From Pseudomonas sp. H3(2019) (lineage in GTDB: Bacteria > Pseudomonadota > Gammaproteobacteria > Pseudomonadales > Pseudomonadaceae): DNA of 64,000 bases. The stretch is taken from NCBI RefSeq assembly GCF_007713465.1, contig NZ_VMSG01000003.1, forward strand, positions 62,001-126,000, in the 5' to 3' direction. The first letter of the stretch is position 1. Each line of letters opens with the position of its first letter. The notes beneath the pieces are model-generated. The model made no database searches. It was not told where the DNA came from and saw nothing but the letters and a program-made list of their open reading frames with translations. Positions 19,568 through 28,901 of this stretch are shown here, in pieces. A program made the translations under genes and the position numbers.

Positions 19568-19596
19568 TTAAAGGGATATGTAGCCCCGGCTATAGT
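19568..19596 (+). promoter_or_regulatory. Candidate promoter of sbp
   Basis: TATAGT at 19591-19596 is a good -10 match; the -35 (TTAAAG at 19568) is poor. That is common at activator-dependent promoters, and CysB control of sbp is known in Pseudomonas. The AT-rich upstream sequence is compatible with an activator site. Confidence 0.4.
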
Positions 19597-19637
19597 CGAC
19601 GGCAAATTGCCTTCATCTCGAACAAAAGGAATGTGCA

Positions 19638-20636
19638 GTGAAAAAGATCTTTGGCGCCTCACTTCTGGCCGCGGGCCTGACCCTCGCCAGCGTGGCCCAG
19701 GCCGCACCGACCCTGCTCAACGTGTCCTATGACGTAATGCGCGACTTCTACAAGGACTACAACACTGCCTTCCAGAAACACTGGCAAGCCGAGCACAACG
19801 AAAACATCACCTTGCAGATGTCCTTCGGCGGCTCCAGCAAACAGGCCCGATCAGTGATCGATGGCCTTCCGGCTGACGTTATCACCATGAACATGGCGAC
19901 CGACATCAACGCGTTGGCCGACAACGGCAAACTGGTGCCGGACAACTGGGTGACTCGCCTACCGGACCACAGCGCGCCCTTCACTTCCGCCACCGTATTT
20001 ATCGTACGCAAGGGCAACCCGAAAGCCCTGAAAGACTGGCCGGATCTGCTCAAGGACGGTGTGCAGGTAATCGTGCCCAACCCGAAAACCTCGGGCAACG
20101 GCCGCTACACGTATTTGTCGGCATGGGGTTACGTGCTGAAAAACGGCGGTGACGAAAACAAGGCCAAGGCCTTCGTCGGCAAGCTGTTCAAACAAGCCCC
20201 GGTACTCGACACCGGCGGCCGCGCCGCTACCACCACCTTCATGACCAACCAGATCGGCGACGTGCTGGTGACCTTCGAAAACGAAGCAGAAATGATCGCC
20301 CGCGAATTTGGTCGCGATCAGTTCGAAGTCATCTACCCAAGCGTCTCTGCCGAGGCCGAGCCGCCGGTAAGCGTGGTCGACAAAGTTGTCGACAAGAAAG
20401 GCACCCGCGCCGCCGCCGAGGAATACCTGAAGTACCTGTGGTCCCCGGAAGGCCAGGAAATCGCCGCCGCCAACTACCTGCGTCCGCGTGACCCGGCGGT
20501 ACTTGCCAAGCACACCGACCGCTTCCCGAAAGTCGACTTCCTGTCGGTGGAAAAAACCTTCGGTGACTGGCGCACCGTGCAAAAGACCCACTTCAATGAT
20601 GGCGGGATTTTCGACCAGATTTATAGCGGGCAGTGA
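19638..20636 (+). CDS. sbp: Sulfate ABC transporter periplasmic substrate-binding protein
   Basis: 332 residues with signal peptide MKKIFGASLLAAGLTLASVAQA. Prokaryotic sulfate-binding signatures: LLNVSYDVMRDFYKDYN, the glycine-rich FGGSSKQARSVIDGL and NPKTSGNGRYTYLSAWG. It supplies sulfate (or thiosulfate) to the CysTWA permease, which is not in the window. Monocistronic: own promoter region and a strong terminator 17 nt after the stop. The start has AAAAGGAATGTGCAGTG, so the codon used is GTG at 19638. Confidence 0.95.
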   Translation: MKKIFGASLLAAGLTLASVAQAAPTLLNVSYDVMRDFYKDYNTAFQKHWQAEHNENITLQMSFGGSSKQARSVIDGLPADVITMNMATDINALADNGKLVPDNWVTRLPDHSAPFTSATVFIVRKGNPKALKDWPDLLKDGVQVIVPNPKTSGNGRYTYLSAWGYVLKNGGDENKAKAFVGKLFKQAPVLDTGGRAATTTFMTNQIGDVLVTFENEAEMIAREFGRDQFEVIYPSVSAEAEPPVSVVDKVVDKKGTRAAAEEYLKYLWSPEGQEIAAANYLRPRDPAVLAKHTDRFPKVDFLSVEKTFGDWRTVQKTHFNDGGIFDQIYSGQ

Positions 20637-20652
20637 GCATCGGCCAGGCATG

Positions 20653-20683
20653 AAAAAGGCGACCTTCGGAGGTCGCCTTTTTT
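20653..20683. terminator. Bidirectional rho-independent terminator (sbp / ridA-like)
   Basis: A 12-bp stem AAAAAGGCGACC / GGTCGCCTTTTT with a 6-nt TTCGGA loop. It has a T-run on both strands and lies between the convergent sbp and RidA-family genes. Confidence 0.9.
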
Positions 20684-20705
20684 GTCGCTGAAATTCTGCG
20701 TTCAG

Positions 20706-21104
20706 CTAAGGGAGAATCGCCTCAACCTCGACTTCAATTAACCATTGCGGTAGTGACAGACCGCTGACGATGATCCACGAAGACGCCGGTGGATTGTCCG
20801 GAAAACGCTCCAGCAGCACGCTGGATATCTGATCCTGCTCATCACGGGCAGACTCGGCAATGTAGATCCGCATCACCACTACATGGGACAAATCCCCACC
20901 CGCCTCGGCCAGTATTGCCTCGATATTTTCAAATGCCTTGACCGTTTGCTCACGTAACCCCGGGGCTACGCTGCGCTCACACTCATCGACACCGACTTGG
21001 CCAGATAACAATAAACGGCGCCCACCGCGAACTTCAACAGCCTGGCTGAAACCGTACTGAAGCGAGTTAAAAACGGTTGGCGGGTTCAAAACAGACTTCT
21101 GCAT
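20706..21104 (-). CDS. RidA family (YjgF/YER057c/UK114) protein
   Basis: 132 residues, the usual size. RidA-type signatures: FSQAVEVRGGRRLLLSGQVGVDE, EQTVKAFENIEAILAEAGGDLSHVV and the end PQWLIEVEVEAILP. Canonical members hydrolyse reactive enamine/imine intermediates and carry a conserved arginine near residue 105. Here that region reads NPPASSWIIVSGL, without the arginine at the expected place, so this is probably an Rid subgroup other than archetypal RidA. The ATG has AGGAG upstream. Confidence 0.82.
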   Translation of the reverse strand: MQKSVLNPPTVFNSLQYGFSQAVEVRGGRRLLLSGQVGVDECERSVAPGLREQTVKAFENIEAILAEAGGDLSHVVVMRIYIAESARDEQDQISSVLLERFPDNPPASSWIIVSGLSLPQWLIEVEVEAILP

Positions 21105-21240
21105 AGGAACTCCTGATTTTCTGAGTCGACCAGGAAACCTAAACTAACGCCCATCAGGCGTTCAACCCAAAACTCCGCCGCTGCAATACCTGGAAACGTA
21201 ACTGTCAGGAAAGCTCACCAGATATTGTTAGTGACAAGCA

Positions 21241-21870
21241 CTACATCGGCGGCGGCACGCCATCCTTGCCAGCCGAAATCGATTGCGCCGTCAATGTGCC
21301 GTCGGCGCTTTGGGTGGCGAACAGTACAACCTTGACCCCAACCTTGAGCAAGCTGCGGTCGCCGGGCGTCAGGTTGACGATCGGCACGTCTTCCGGCACC
21401 AGGATGGTCTGCTGACCACCCTTGTAATTGACGGTCAGGACTCGGCCATTGCTGACCACCAAGTCGCCGACGCTGCCGTTGGTCATGCTGCTGCCCTTGA
21501 CCAGATCAAACGGGCGGTGGCCGTCGCCGGTGCCGGCCATCTCAGGTGGGAACACATGCACTTCCAGCGCCTTGAGCGTGCCATCGGCTTGCGGTATTGC
21601 CGCCGAGCCAATGTAGCTGCCGGGCTTGATGTCTTCGATGTTGGCCAGGGTTACCGCGCGAACCGGGGTGTCCTTGGTCAAGTGGATCTCCACGTTTTCA
21701 CCGCTGTTGGCGTGCACTTTCAGGACATCTTCGGACACGCCAGTGATTTCACCGCGCACGCCGATACGCATGCCCGGTGCGTCCTCGGCCAGAACATAAG
21801 TGGCTATCAACACGCTGCTCAAGGAAATCACACCAATATTGCGTATCAGGCGACCAAACATCGTTTTCAT
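21241..21870 (-). CDS. Periplasmic DUF5666-like protein, function unknown
   Basis: 209 residues from the ATG at 21870 (MKTMFGRLIRN); the upstream in-frame extension looks non-coding. A signal peptide (VISLSSVLIATYVLA) is followed by two beta-rich repeats resembling DUF5666/OB-like modules (IGVRGEITGVSEDVLKVHA and VSNGRVLTVNYKGGQQTILV). Database entries of this type are sometimes called metal ABC transporter permease, which the sequence does not support: there are no further membrane segments. The start codon choice is uncertain. Confidence 0.55.
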   Translation of the reverse strand: MKTMFGRLIRNIGVISLSSVLIATYVLAEDAPGMRIGVRGEITGVSEDVLKVHANSGENVEIHLTKDTPVRAVTLANIEDIKPGSYIGSAAIPQADGTLKALEVHVFPPEMAGTGDGHRPFDLVKGSSMTNGSVGDLVVSNGRVLTVNYKGGQQTILVPEDVPIVNLTPGDRSLLKVGVKVVLFATQSADGTLTAQSISAGKDGVPPPM

Positions 21871-22001
21871 GGGACCGGTTTCCACTGATGAAACGTTGAA
21901 AATGACTGATACAAGAGGGCTCAACCGCCCGCACTGATCATATGCGCTACGAAACAAGAGGATAGCTTCGCGGGCATCAAACCGCCGCCCGCGAACAACC
22001 C

Positions 22002-22406
22002 TCAATGCCGCACCAACTTCTCCATCGCCGCATCCGCCAAAAAGGAAGAGCGGCTTTTGACATTGTGCTCACGCACATATCGGTCGATGCGCTGGATAAC
22101 GTAGCCGGGCAACGTCACGTTGACCTTCTCGGTTTTACCGAGGTAAGGCGCGATATCGAGCTCCAACATGCCCCAGCCCATGTCGGCGAAGTCCGGGTTA
22201 CTTCGGTGCGCTGCTGCCGAAGTCGGCATCGGAATATCATCCCCGCCGGCTGCGATCTCCTGCAGCATGATGTGGGCAACTTCAACCGCTGCGTTGTAAG
22301 CCTCTTCAAACGTGTCGCCTGCAGTGACGGCGCCCGGAATATCGGGGATCTGAATACCGATGGCGGTGTTCTCGTCGCCCCACTCGATACAGATTGGATA
22401 TTGCAT
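22002..22406 (-). CDS. hicB: HicB-family antitoxin
   Basis: 134 residues. The N-terminal degraded-RNase-H-like fold includes GIQIPDIPGAVTAGDTFEEAYNAA, the HicB signature. The C-terminal half (KVNVTLPGYVIQRIDRYVREHNVKSRSSFLADAAMEKL) is a ribbon-helix-helix DNA-binding domain. It neutralises HicA and probably represses the pair. Its ATG overlaps the hicA TAA by one base (TAATG). Confidence 0.9.
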   Translation of the reverse strand: MQYPICIEWGDENTAIGIQIPDIPGAVTAGDTFEEAYNAAVEVAHIMLQEIAAGGDDIPMPTSAAAHRSNPDFADMGWGMLELDIAPYLGKTEKVNVTLPGYVIQRIDRYVREHNVKSRSSFLADAAMEKLVRH

Positions 22407-22618
22407 TACGGATCTCCTGCGTAACTGGCCACCGGGTAGTGAAGCCCGGCCCGCCTCCTGATGCTTTTAACCGTGCCGATCGGCAAGTCTTTCCTGGGAT
22501 GAGGTACGGGTATCGTGTATGGACTGTAAGGGTGGGTGAAGATGTGATGACTGCCGGTGACTCGATCGAGCCTCCAACCCGCCGCCTCAAGTTCTCTGAT
22601 CAATAACCTGCTCTGCAC
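22406..22618 (-). CDS. hicA: HicA-family mRNA interferase toxin
   Basis: 70 residues from a GTG at 22618 that has a near-perfect AAGGAGG seven bases upstream; a longer frame to 22681 has no such site and would run through the operator. The dsRBD-like fold shows LIRELEAAGWRLDRVTGSHHIFTHP, with the catalytic histidine in GSHHIF, and the ending HPRKDLPIGTVKSIRRRAGL. It cleaves mRNA when unbound by HicB. Confidence 0.9.
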   Translation of the reverse strand: MQSRLLIRELEAAGWRLDRVTGSHHIFTHPYSPYTIPVPHPRKDLPIGTVKSIRRRAGLHYPVASYAGDP

Positions 22619-22649
22619 CACGCGCCTCCTTGCACCGGCCTGAATAAAA

Positions 22650-22665
22650 ATAACTCTAGAGTTAT
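22650..22665. promoter_or_regulatory. Perfect 16-bp palindromic operator upstream of hicAB
   Basis: ATAACTCT|AGAGTTAT, 32 nt before the hicA start and set in AT-rich DNA, is the likely binding site for the ribbon-helix-helix domain of HicB (inference from family autoregulation). Confidence 0.65.
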
Positions 22666-22776
22666 ATTTACTCAAGCACAAAAAGTGGATGCATGACGTA
22701 CGGTTGTTTTACAGGGTGTTGAATGGAGCGGCGATTTGCATAGAGAGTGAGCCGGTGTTTCGCTGAACGCACCTGC

Positions 22777-22804
22777 AAAAACGGCGACCCTGAGGTCGCC
22801 GTTT
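22777..22804 (-). terminator. Rho-independent terminator of the small lipoprotein gene
   Basis: A 12-bp stem AAAACGGCGACC / GGTCGCCGTTTT with a CTGA loop starts 4 nt after the stop codon of the minus-strand gene and is followed on that strand by a T-run. Confidence 0.88.
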
Positions 22805-22807
22805 TCG

Positions 22808-23215
22808 TTATTGGCTGTATTGCTTGCCCAATCCTGGCGGCACGCCATGGATGTCGATCTCTTCCCACGGCCCGTTCGGGCTGATGCTGCGGCTCCAGCC
22901 GTTGTTCCAGCGGTAGTAGGTGCGCTGGCGGTAGAAGGTGTCGGTCTGGTCGTCGAGGACGTAGACCCCGAGTTTCGCATCCCAGTGGCTGTTGCCACCC
23001 GGTGGTGGGGCGAAGCTTGCCGAGGTGCGTGGCTGTGGCTTGCCAGGTTTGTTTGGAGTCATCGGTTTGCCGGGGGCGGTAGTCGGTGTCGGTTTGCTGC
23101 CCGGGTACGATGACGGAATCGGCGGCAAGCGCTCTTCATGTGACGGCGGCTGGACCGCACATGCGCTTAACCCTAAAACAAGACTGAGCAGGGTGATACG
23201 AGCGATGGCGGTCAT
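22808..23215 (-). CDS. Small proline-rich lipoprotein, unknown function
   Basis: 135 residues; the ATG has AGGAAAT upstream. The N-terminal lipoprotein signal ends in the lipobox LSAC (Cys19). A proline/threonine-rich linker (about residues 22-75) is followed by an aromatic C-terminal half with WDAKLGVYVLDDQTDTFYRQRTYYRW and GPWEEIDIHGVPPGLGKQY. I do not recognise the family beyond a conserved Pseudomonas hypothetical. It has its own terminator and lies downstream of the ccm operon. Confidence 0.75.
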   Translation of the reverse strand: MTAIARITLLSLVLGLSACAVQPPSHEERLPPIPSSYPGSKPTPTTAPGKPMTPNKPGKPQPRTSASFAPPPGGNSHWDAKLGVYVLDDQTDTFYRQRTYYRWNNGWSRSISPNGPWEEIDIHGVPPGLGKQYSQ

Positions 23216-23229
23216 AGCGGATTTCCTGG

Positions 23230-24438
23230 TTATTTATCTGGGCTGTCGATGGTCAATTGTTGCGGCGCAGTAGTGCTGCTGGCCAAAGGCTCGCTGCGAC
23301 CGACCCACTCGCCGGCAGTCGGTTGGCCAGCACGGGAAACGCGCGCGACCAGTTGGACTTCAGGAAAGTTCGACAGTTTCAATTGCGGCATCATCGCGTC
23401 GGCATCGCCCAGCTCGACGGTCGCCGGCAGGTCGGCAACCGTCAGGCGCTTGGCCGCCAACGGCGCCGGAGGGCCTGAAGTGGCACGGGCGAAGATGAAC
23501 ACGCTGTCGCCCGGTTGAACCCTGGCTTTCAACTCTGCCGCCAGATCGACCGTCACTTTCAGCAATGCCGAAGGTTTAGCCGCTACGACAGGCGCCTTGG
23601 CGACAGTTGCGCCGCTCGCTTGCAGTTTTTCGGTTGCCCGTGCAATGCCACCTTCCAGCGCGCTGCGCGAGTTATCTTCGGGTGGCAGTTGCGCCAGCAG
23701 ACGACTCCAGTAGTCGATGGCCTCTTGATAACGCTCGCCTTCGAAAGCCGCGATGCCCAACAGCCCAAGGCTGGTGACTTCTTTGGGATCGGCCTTGAGT
23801 GCTTCGTCGGTCAGCGCCTGGATCTTGTCCGACCACTTTTTGTTGTCGGCAAAGTACTGCGCCTGGGCCCACTGGCCGAGCAATTCAGGTTGACGGCCAG
23901 CCAATGCCACGGTGCGTTCGAAGATCTTCGCCGCATCAGCTGGACGGTCCTGAGCCATGTAGGTACGACCAAGGAAATACAGGCCTTCGGCGGAGTCCGG
24001 TTGAGCCGCCACAGCGCGTTCGAGACGACGGGTCATCTCTTCCATCGATTGCGGCGCCTGGGCGAATTCGCGGGTCAGTTCGACCTTGTCACTGGCGCCG
24101 AAATGCATGTACAGCCCCAGGCCCAACACCGGTACCAGGATCGCTGCCAGCAGTGGCAACGGCTTGCCCAGACGGGAAACCCGGCCCGTGTCGGCGCCTT
24201 CGGTATCGGCCAGCAGTTCGCGAGCTGCTTCGTCACGCCCGGCGCTCATTTGCGTCGAATCAAGTACGCCTTCGGCCTGCTGAGCCTGCAACTCAGCCAC
24301 GCGCTCCTGATAAAGCGCCACGTTCAGCGCGGTACGATCCTCTTCACGCTGGGCACGACGGCCACGCAGAACCGGAATCAACAGAAAACTCAGGGCAACC
24401 AGTAGAAGCAGACCTGCAGCAAGCCAGAAATCAATCAT
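23230..24438 (-). CDS. ccmI: Cytochrome c maturation protein CcmI (CycH)
   Basis: Apocytochrome c chaperone of the haem-ligation module, 402 residues from the ATG at 24438, which overlaps the ccmH stop (ATGATTGA). Two TM segments (about residues 2-20 and 93-112) are followed by TPR-type repeats ([30 protein letters not shown] and [26 protein letters not shown]) and a C-terminal periplasmic domain. Last gene of the ccm operon. Confidence 0.93.
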   Translation of the reverse strand: MIDFWLAAGLLLLVALSFLLIPVLRGRRAQREEDRTALNVALYQERVAELQAQQAEGVLDSTQMSAGRDEAARELLADTEGADTGRVSRLGKPLPLLAAILVPVLGLGLYMHFGASDKVELTREFAQAPQSMEEMTRRLERAVAAQPDSAEGLYFLGRTYMAQDRPADAAKIFERTVALAGRQPELLGQWAQAQYFADNKKWSDKIQALTDEALKADPKEVTSLGLLGIAAFEGERYQEAIDYWSRLLAQLPPEDNSRSALEGGIARATEKLQASGATVAKAPVVAAKPSALLKVTVDLAAELKARVQPGDSVFIFARATSGPPAPLAAKRLTVADLPATVELGDADAMMPQLKLSNFPEVQLVARVSRAGQPTAGEWVGRSEPLASSTTAPQQLTIDSPDK

Positions 24439-24904
24439 TCTTGGTGTTATCCAACAGTTGGTCGAGGCGCTTGCGCTCATCAACAGAAAGCGTGTCTGGA
24501 CCGGCCGTGCGCTCGGCACGACGGCGACGGACGATTACGGCGATCACCAGCACGCCACCGAGCAACAACCCGGCCGGGCCAAACCACAGCAGCGCGGTCT
24601 TGCTGTTCAGGGCTGGCTTGTAGCGCACGAAGTCGCCATAGCGGTCGACCATGAAGTCGATGATCTGCTGGTTGTCCTTGCCCTCGCCGAGCATGCGGAA
24701 AATCTCTTTGCGCAGGTCAGCGGCGATCGGTGCATTGGAGTCGGCAATGTCCTGATTCTGGCACTTGGGGCAACGCAGTTCTTTGGTCAGTTGGTGAAAA
24801 CGCTCGCGCTCGGCGTCATTGGCGAACACGTAGGTGTCGATGGCCGCGTGAGCGACGCCGGCGATACTCAGGCCGAGTACGGCGGCAGCAATCCAGCGCT
24901 TCAT
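24431..24904 (-). CDS. ccmH: Cytochrome c maturation protein CcmH (CycL)
   Basis: Periplasmic thiol oxidoreductase acting on the CXXCH haem-binding site of apocytochromes. 157 residues with a signal peptide, the family motif LRCPKCQNQ (redox CxxC) and a C-terminal TM segment ([20 protein letters not shown]). Its ATG overlaps the ccmG stop and its end overlaps ccmI. Confidence 0.95.
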   Translation of the reverse strand: MKRWIAAAVLGLSIAGVAHAAIDTYVFANDAERERFHQLTKELRCPKCQNQDIADSNAPIAADLRKEIFRMLGEGKDNQQIIDFMVDRYGDFVRYKPALNSKTALLWFGPAGLLLGGVLVIAVIVRRRRAERTAGPDTLSVDERKRLDQLLDNTKND

Positions 24905-25437
24905 GGCTTGGCCTCATCGACCAGCGCCTGGTACTTGGCCGCCAGTTTTTCGCGCCAGACCACTTCGTCGATCACCCCGACGTACTTGTCGCGGATGATG
25001 CCTTTGGCGTCGATGAAGAAGGTTTCCGGAGCGCCGTAAACGCCGAGGTTCAGGCCCAGGGAGCCCGCCTCGTCACGGATGTCCAGCAGGTACGGGTTGT
25101 GGAATTCCACCAACCACTTCAAGGCATCGGCATTGATGTCCTTGTAGTTGACGCCATAAATCACCACGCCCTGCTGGGCCAGTTTGTTCAGCACCGGGTG
25201 CTCGACCCGGCAGGAAATGCACCAGGTGCCCCAGACGTTGACCAGGGCCGGTTTGCCCAGCAAATCAGCACGGGTCAAGGTCTTGTCGCCTTGCACGGCC
25301 GGCAGGGAAAACTCGGGGAACGGCTTGCCGATCATCGCCGAGGGCAGTTCGGCCGGGTCCAGATAGAGCCCCCGATAAAGAAACACCGCCACCACCAGAA
25401 ACAGCGCCAGTGGCAACACCATTAACCAACGTCTCAT
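24901..25437 (-). CDS. ccmG: Thiol:disulfide interchange protein CcmG (DsbE)
   Basis: Membrane-anchored thioredoxin-fold reductase of 178 residues. One N-terminal TM is followed by the active site WGTWCISCRVEHP (WCxxC) and the family segment VVIYGVNYKDINADALKWL. It reduces CcmH/apocytochrome. The stop overlaps ccmH by 4 nt (ATGA). Confidence 0.95.
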   Translation of the reverse strand: MRRWLMVLPLALFLVVAVFLYRGLYLDPAELPSAMIGKPFPEFSLPAVQGDKTLTRADLLGKPALVNVWGTWCISCRVEHPVLNKLAQQGVVIYGVNYKDINADALKWLVEFHNPYLLDIRDEAGSLGLNLGVYGAPETFFIDAKGIIRDKYVGVIDEVVWREKLAAKYQALVDEAKP

Positions 25438-27422
25438 GCAGTGGCTCCCGTCATGCCCAGCGCTTCACGCACGCGGCTTTTCACCTTGACCCGATAACGA
25501 CGATCCAGCGCCGCCAGCAACCCACCGAAGCCGGTCAGCAAACCGCCGAACCAGATCCAGCGCACGAACGGTTTGACGTGCACGCGCACAGCCCAGGCGC
25601 CATTTTCCAGCGGCTCGCCGAGGGCCACGTACAAGTCGCGGGTGAAACCGGCGTCGATGCCGGCTTCGGTCATCATCGAGTTCTGCACGGTGTACAGACG
25701 TTTTTCCGGGTGCAGCAACGCAACTTCCTTGCCGCTACGGATCACCCGAATGGTGCCCTTGTCGGAGGTGAAGTTCGGCCCTTCGAAGTGCTTGGCGCCT
25801 TCGAAGATGAAGTGATAACCGGCCAGGTCCATGGATTCGCCCGGCGCCAGGCGCAGATCACGCTCGGCGCTGTTCTGGCTCGAAAGCACCACGCCCAGAG
25901 CGCAGACGGCGATCCCCAAGTGTGCAACCTGCATGCCCCAATAGCTGCGGGTCAGGGTTGGCAGGCCTTTGATCAGGCCTTTGTTGCGGGTTTTGTCGAA
26001 GATGTCACGTACGCCGGCCAGCAACACCCACGCGGCAAGCATGAAGGTCGCCAGCACGGCCCAGTTGAAGTCGCCATAAGCAATCCCGGCCACCACCGCC
26101 AAGGCGGCGCTGCCGAGCAACACCGGGGTCAGCATGCTGATCAGCCATTTCACCGGCGTGTCTTTCCAGCGCACCAGCACACCGACGGCCATCACCGCCA
26201 TCAGCAACGCCATCAACGGAATGAACAACGCGTTGAAGTACGGCGGGCCGACCGACATCTTGGCGCCGGTCAGGGCGTCGAGCACCAGCGGATACAAGGT
26301 GCCGAGCAGAATCATCGAAGCCGCGACCACCAGCACCAGGTTGTTGCCCAGCAGCAGGGTTTCACGCGACCACAGGTTGAAGCCGACATGGCTCTTGACC
26401 ACTGGCGCGCGCAGGGCGAACAGCGTCAGCGAACCGCCGACCACAAACAGCAGGAAAATCAGGATGAACACGCCCCGCGCAGGGTCCGAGGCAAACGCGT
26501 GCACCGAGGTCAGTACACCGGAACGCACCAGGAAGGTTCCCAGCAGGCTCAGTGAGAACGCGGCAATGGCCAGCAACACGGTCCAGCTTTTGAACACACC
26601 GCGTTTTTCGGTCACGGCCAACGAGTGAATCAGCGCCGTACCGACCAGCCAAGGCATGAACGAGGCGTTTTCCACCGGGTCCCAGAACCACCAGCCGCCC
26701 CAGCCGAGTTCGTAGTAGGCCCACCAGGAGCCGAGGGTGATGCCGATACCCAGGAACGCCCAGGCAACGATGGTCCAGGGCCGCGACCAACGTGCCCATG
26801 CTGCATCCAGACGACCGCCGAGCAAGGCAGCAATCGCGAAGGCGAAGGCCACCGAGAAACCGACGTAACCCATGTACAGCATCGGCGGGTGAACGATCAG
26901 GCCAATGTCTTGCAGCAATGGGTTGAGGTCATGACCATCCGTGGGAATCTGCGGCAGAATCCGTGCGAACGGGTTCGACGTCAGGATCAGGAACAGCAGG
27001 AAGCCGGTGCTGATCATGCCCATCACCGCCAGAACGCGGGCCAGCATGACCTGCGGCAACTGCCGGGAGAAGATCGATACGGCAAAGGTCCAGCCGCCGA
27101 GAATCAAGGCCCAGAGCAACAAGGAACCTTCGTGGGCACCCCACACCGCGCTGAACTTGTAGTACCACGGCAAGGCGCTGTTGGAATTGTTGGCGACATA
27201 ACCAACGGAAAAGTCGTCAGTCATGAAGGCGTAGGTCAGGCAGCCGAAGGCGAACACCAGAAAAGTGAACTGGCCCCAGGCGGCGGGCTGGGCCAGGCCC
27301 ATCCACATGCGGTCACCGCGCCAGGCACCGAGCAACGGCACGGTGGCCTGAACGATGGCAAAGCACAGGGCGAGAATCATCGCCAGATGGCCCAACTCGG
27401 GAATGAAGATGCCTGAGGTCAT
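25434..27422 (-). CDS. ccmF: Haem lyase subunit CcmF
   Basis: Polytopic membrane protein of 662 residues with about 15 TM segments. It carries the haem-handling WWD motif WGGWWFWDPVENASFMPW and conserved His residues in TM loops. With CcmH and CcmI it attaches haem to apocytochrome c. The ATG is 3 nt after the ccmE stop; the 3' end overlaps ccmG. Confidence 0.96.
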   Translation of the reverse strand: MTSGIFIPELGHLAMILALCFAIVQATVPLLGAWRGDRMWMGLAQPAAWGQFTFLVFAFGCLTYAFMTDDFSVGYVANNSNSALPWYYKFSAVWGAHEGSLLLWALILGGWTFAVSIFSRQLPQVMLARVLAVMGMISTGFLLFLILTSNPFARILPQIPTDGHDLNPLLQDIGLIVHPPMLYMGYVGFSVAFAFAIAALLGGRLDAAWARWSRPWTIVAWAFLGIGITLGSWWAYYELGWGGWWFWDPVENASFMPWLVGTALIHSLAVTEKRGVFKSWTVLLAIAAFSLSLLGTFLVRSGVLTSVHAFASDPARGVFILIFLLFVVGGSLTLFALRAPVVKSHVGFNLWSRETLLLGNNLVLVVAASMILLGTLYPLVLDALTGAKMSVGPPYFNALFIPLMALLMAVMAVGVLVRWKDTPVKWLISMLTPVLLGSAALAVVAGIAYGDFNWAVLATFMLAAWVLLAGVRDIFDKTRNKGLIKGLPTLTRSYWGMQVAHLGIAVCALGVVLSSQNSAERDLRLAPGESMDLAGYHFIFEGAKHFEGPNFTSDKGTIRVIRSGKEVALLHPEKRLYTVQNSMMTEAGIDAGFTRDLYVALGEPLENGAWAVRVHVKPFVRWIWFGGLLTGFGGLLAALDRRYRVKVKSRVREALGMTGATA

Positions 27423-27425
27423 GGA

Positions 27426-27881
27426 TCAACCCTCCTTCGCGGGTGTGGGAGCGGATTGACCACTGTCTTTGAGCGCCTTGGTCACTTCTGGCGGCATGTA
27501 TTTCTCGTCGTGCTTGGCCAGCACTTCGTCAGCCACCACCACGCCGTCTGCATTCAGTTTGCCCAGCGCAACGATGCCCTGCCCTTCGCGGAACAGGTCC
27601 GGGAGGATGCCGCGGTAGGTGATGGTTACGGACTTATTGAAGTCGGTGACGATGAATTTCACGTCCAGCGAATCACCGGAGCGTTGCAGCGAGCCCTTCT
27701 CGACCATGCCGCCAGCACGAATGCGCGTGTCTTGCGGGGCTTCGCCATTGGCGATTTGGGTCGGTGTGTAAAAGAGGTTGATGTTCTGCTGCAAGGCACT
27801 GAGGGCCAGGCCGACAGCTGCACCGACACCGACCAGGATCGCGAGAATAATGATAAGACGCTTTTTACGCAGCGGATTCAC
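27426..27881 (-). CDS. ccmE: Haem chaperone CcmE
   Basis: Periplasmic OB-fold haem carrier of 151 residues from a GTG at 27881 overlapping the ccmD stop (GTGA) and preceded by GGGAGA. A longer open frame to 28127 is merely the shadow of ccmD. N-terminal TM ([20 protein letters not shown]) and the covalent haem-binding histidine in [12 protein letters not shown] near residue 123. Confidence 0.95.
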   Translation of the reverse strand: MNPLRKKRLIIILAILVGVGAAVGLALSALQQNINLFYTPTQIANGEAPQDTRIRAGGMVEKGSLQRSGDSLDVKFIVTDFNKSVTITYRGILPDLFREGQGIVALGKLNADGVVVADEVLAKHDEKYMPPEVTKALKDSGQSAPTPAKEG

Positions 27882-28054
27882 TTGCTGTTCTCCCGGCGCA
27901 GACGGCGCGCCTCTTGTTGCAGGTAACGCTTGCGGGCCAGGATCGGCGCAGCCACGTTGAGAGCCAGTACCGCCAGGCAGATGCCATAAGCCGACCAGAC
28001 ATAAAGACCGTGATGGCCCATGGCGAGGAAGTCGCCGAATGAAGCAAAACTCAT
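27878..28054 (-). CDS. ccmD: Haem exporter accessory protein CcmD
   Basis: A 58-residue single-TM protein ([20 protein letters not shown], then [20 protein letters not shown] and a basic tail ending RRLRRENSK). The small size, MGxHGxYVW start and position between ccmC and ccmE define it. It helps release holo-CcmE from the CcmABC complex. The ATG overlaps the ccmC TAA by one base and the TGA overlaps ccmE. Confidence 0.93.
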   Translation of the reverse strand: MSFASFGDFLAMGHHGLYVWSAYGICLAVLALNVAAPILARKRYLQQEARRLRRENSK

Positions 28055-28806
28055 TACGCGGCCTCCAGACTGTTTTGCACTTCGGCCTTGACCCAGCTGG
28101 CACGGGCTTCGCGCTTGAGCACTTCAAGGCGCATGCGCAGCAACAGCACGGCGCCGAAGAAACAGTAGAAACCCAGCACCGTCAGCAGCAACGGCAGCCA
28201 CATTTCGGCCGGCATTGCCGGTTTTTCGGTGAGGCTGAAGGTTGCGCCCTGGTGCAGGGTGTTCCACCACTCCACCGAGTACTTGATGATCGGGATGTTG
28301 ATCACGCCGACAATCGCCAGCACCGCGCAGGCCTTGGCCGCGCTGTCACGATTGCTGATGGCGTTGCCAAGTGCAATCAGACCGAAGTACAGAAACAGCA
28401 GAATCAGCATGGACGTAAGTCGTGCATCCCAGACCCACCACGAGCCCCAGGTCGGTTTGCCCCAGATCGCCCCGGTGACCAGCGCCACGGCGGTCATCCA
28501 GGCACCGATCGGCGCTGCACATTGCAGGGCGACGTCCGCCAGTTTCATCTTCCACACCAGCCCGACAATGCCGCAGACCGCCAGCATTACGTAGCAGGAC
28601 TGCGCCAGCATGGCGGCCGGCACGTGAATGTAGATGATTCGAAAGCTGTTGCCTTGCTGGTAGTCCGGCGGCGCGAAGGCCAGGCCCCAGACCACGCCGA
28701 CGCCGATCAGCAGCAACGCCGCGACGCTGAGCCAAGGCAACAGTTTGCCGCTGATGCCGTAAAACCATTTGGGCGAGCCGAGCTTATGAAACCAGGTCCA
28801 GTTCAT
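28054..28806 (-). CDS. ccmC: Haem exporter/transferase CcmC
   Basis: Six-TM membrane protein, 250 residues from the ATG at 28806 ([16 protein letters not shown], with GGAA upstream); a GTG and an ATG five and four codons earlier are possible. The WWD motif [12 protein letters not shown] loads haem onto CcmE. It is separated from ccmB by 95 nt, the only sizeable gap in the operon. Confidence 0.94.
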   Translation of the reverse strand: MNWTWFHKLGSPKWFYGISGKLLPWLSVAALLLIGVGVVWGLAFAPPDYQQGNSFRIIYIHVPAAMLAQSCYVMLAVCGIVGLVWKMKLADVALQCAAPIGAWMTAVALVTGAIWGKPTWGSWWVWDARLTSMLILLFLYFGLIALGNAISNRDSAAKACAVLAIVGVINIPIIKYSVEWWNTLHQGATFSLTEKPAMPAEMWLPLLLTVLGFYCFFGAVLLLRMRLEVLKREARASWVKAEVQNSLEAA

Positions 28807-28901
28807 TGCTGTTTCCATCACGGTGGCTTTTCGTTGTCACGAAAAGCCAGGGTCTGCCTTTTTTCAAAAAAAAGCGGTTAAATTTTAACCAGACCTCATT
28901 A

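Noticed and set aside
22619..22681. Longer start for HicA (to 22681)
   Set aside because: It would run through the palindromic operator; the GTG at 22618 has a near-perfect ribosome-binding site and fits the family length.
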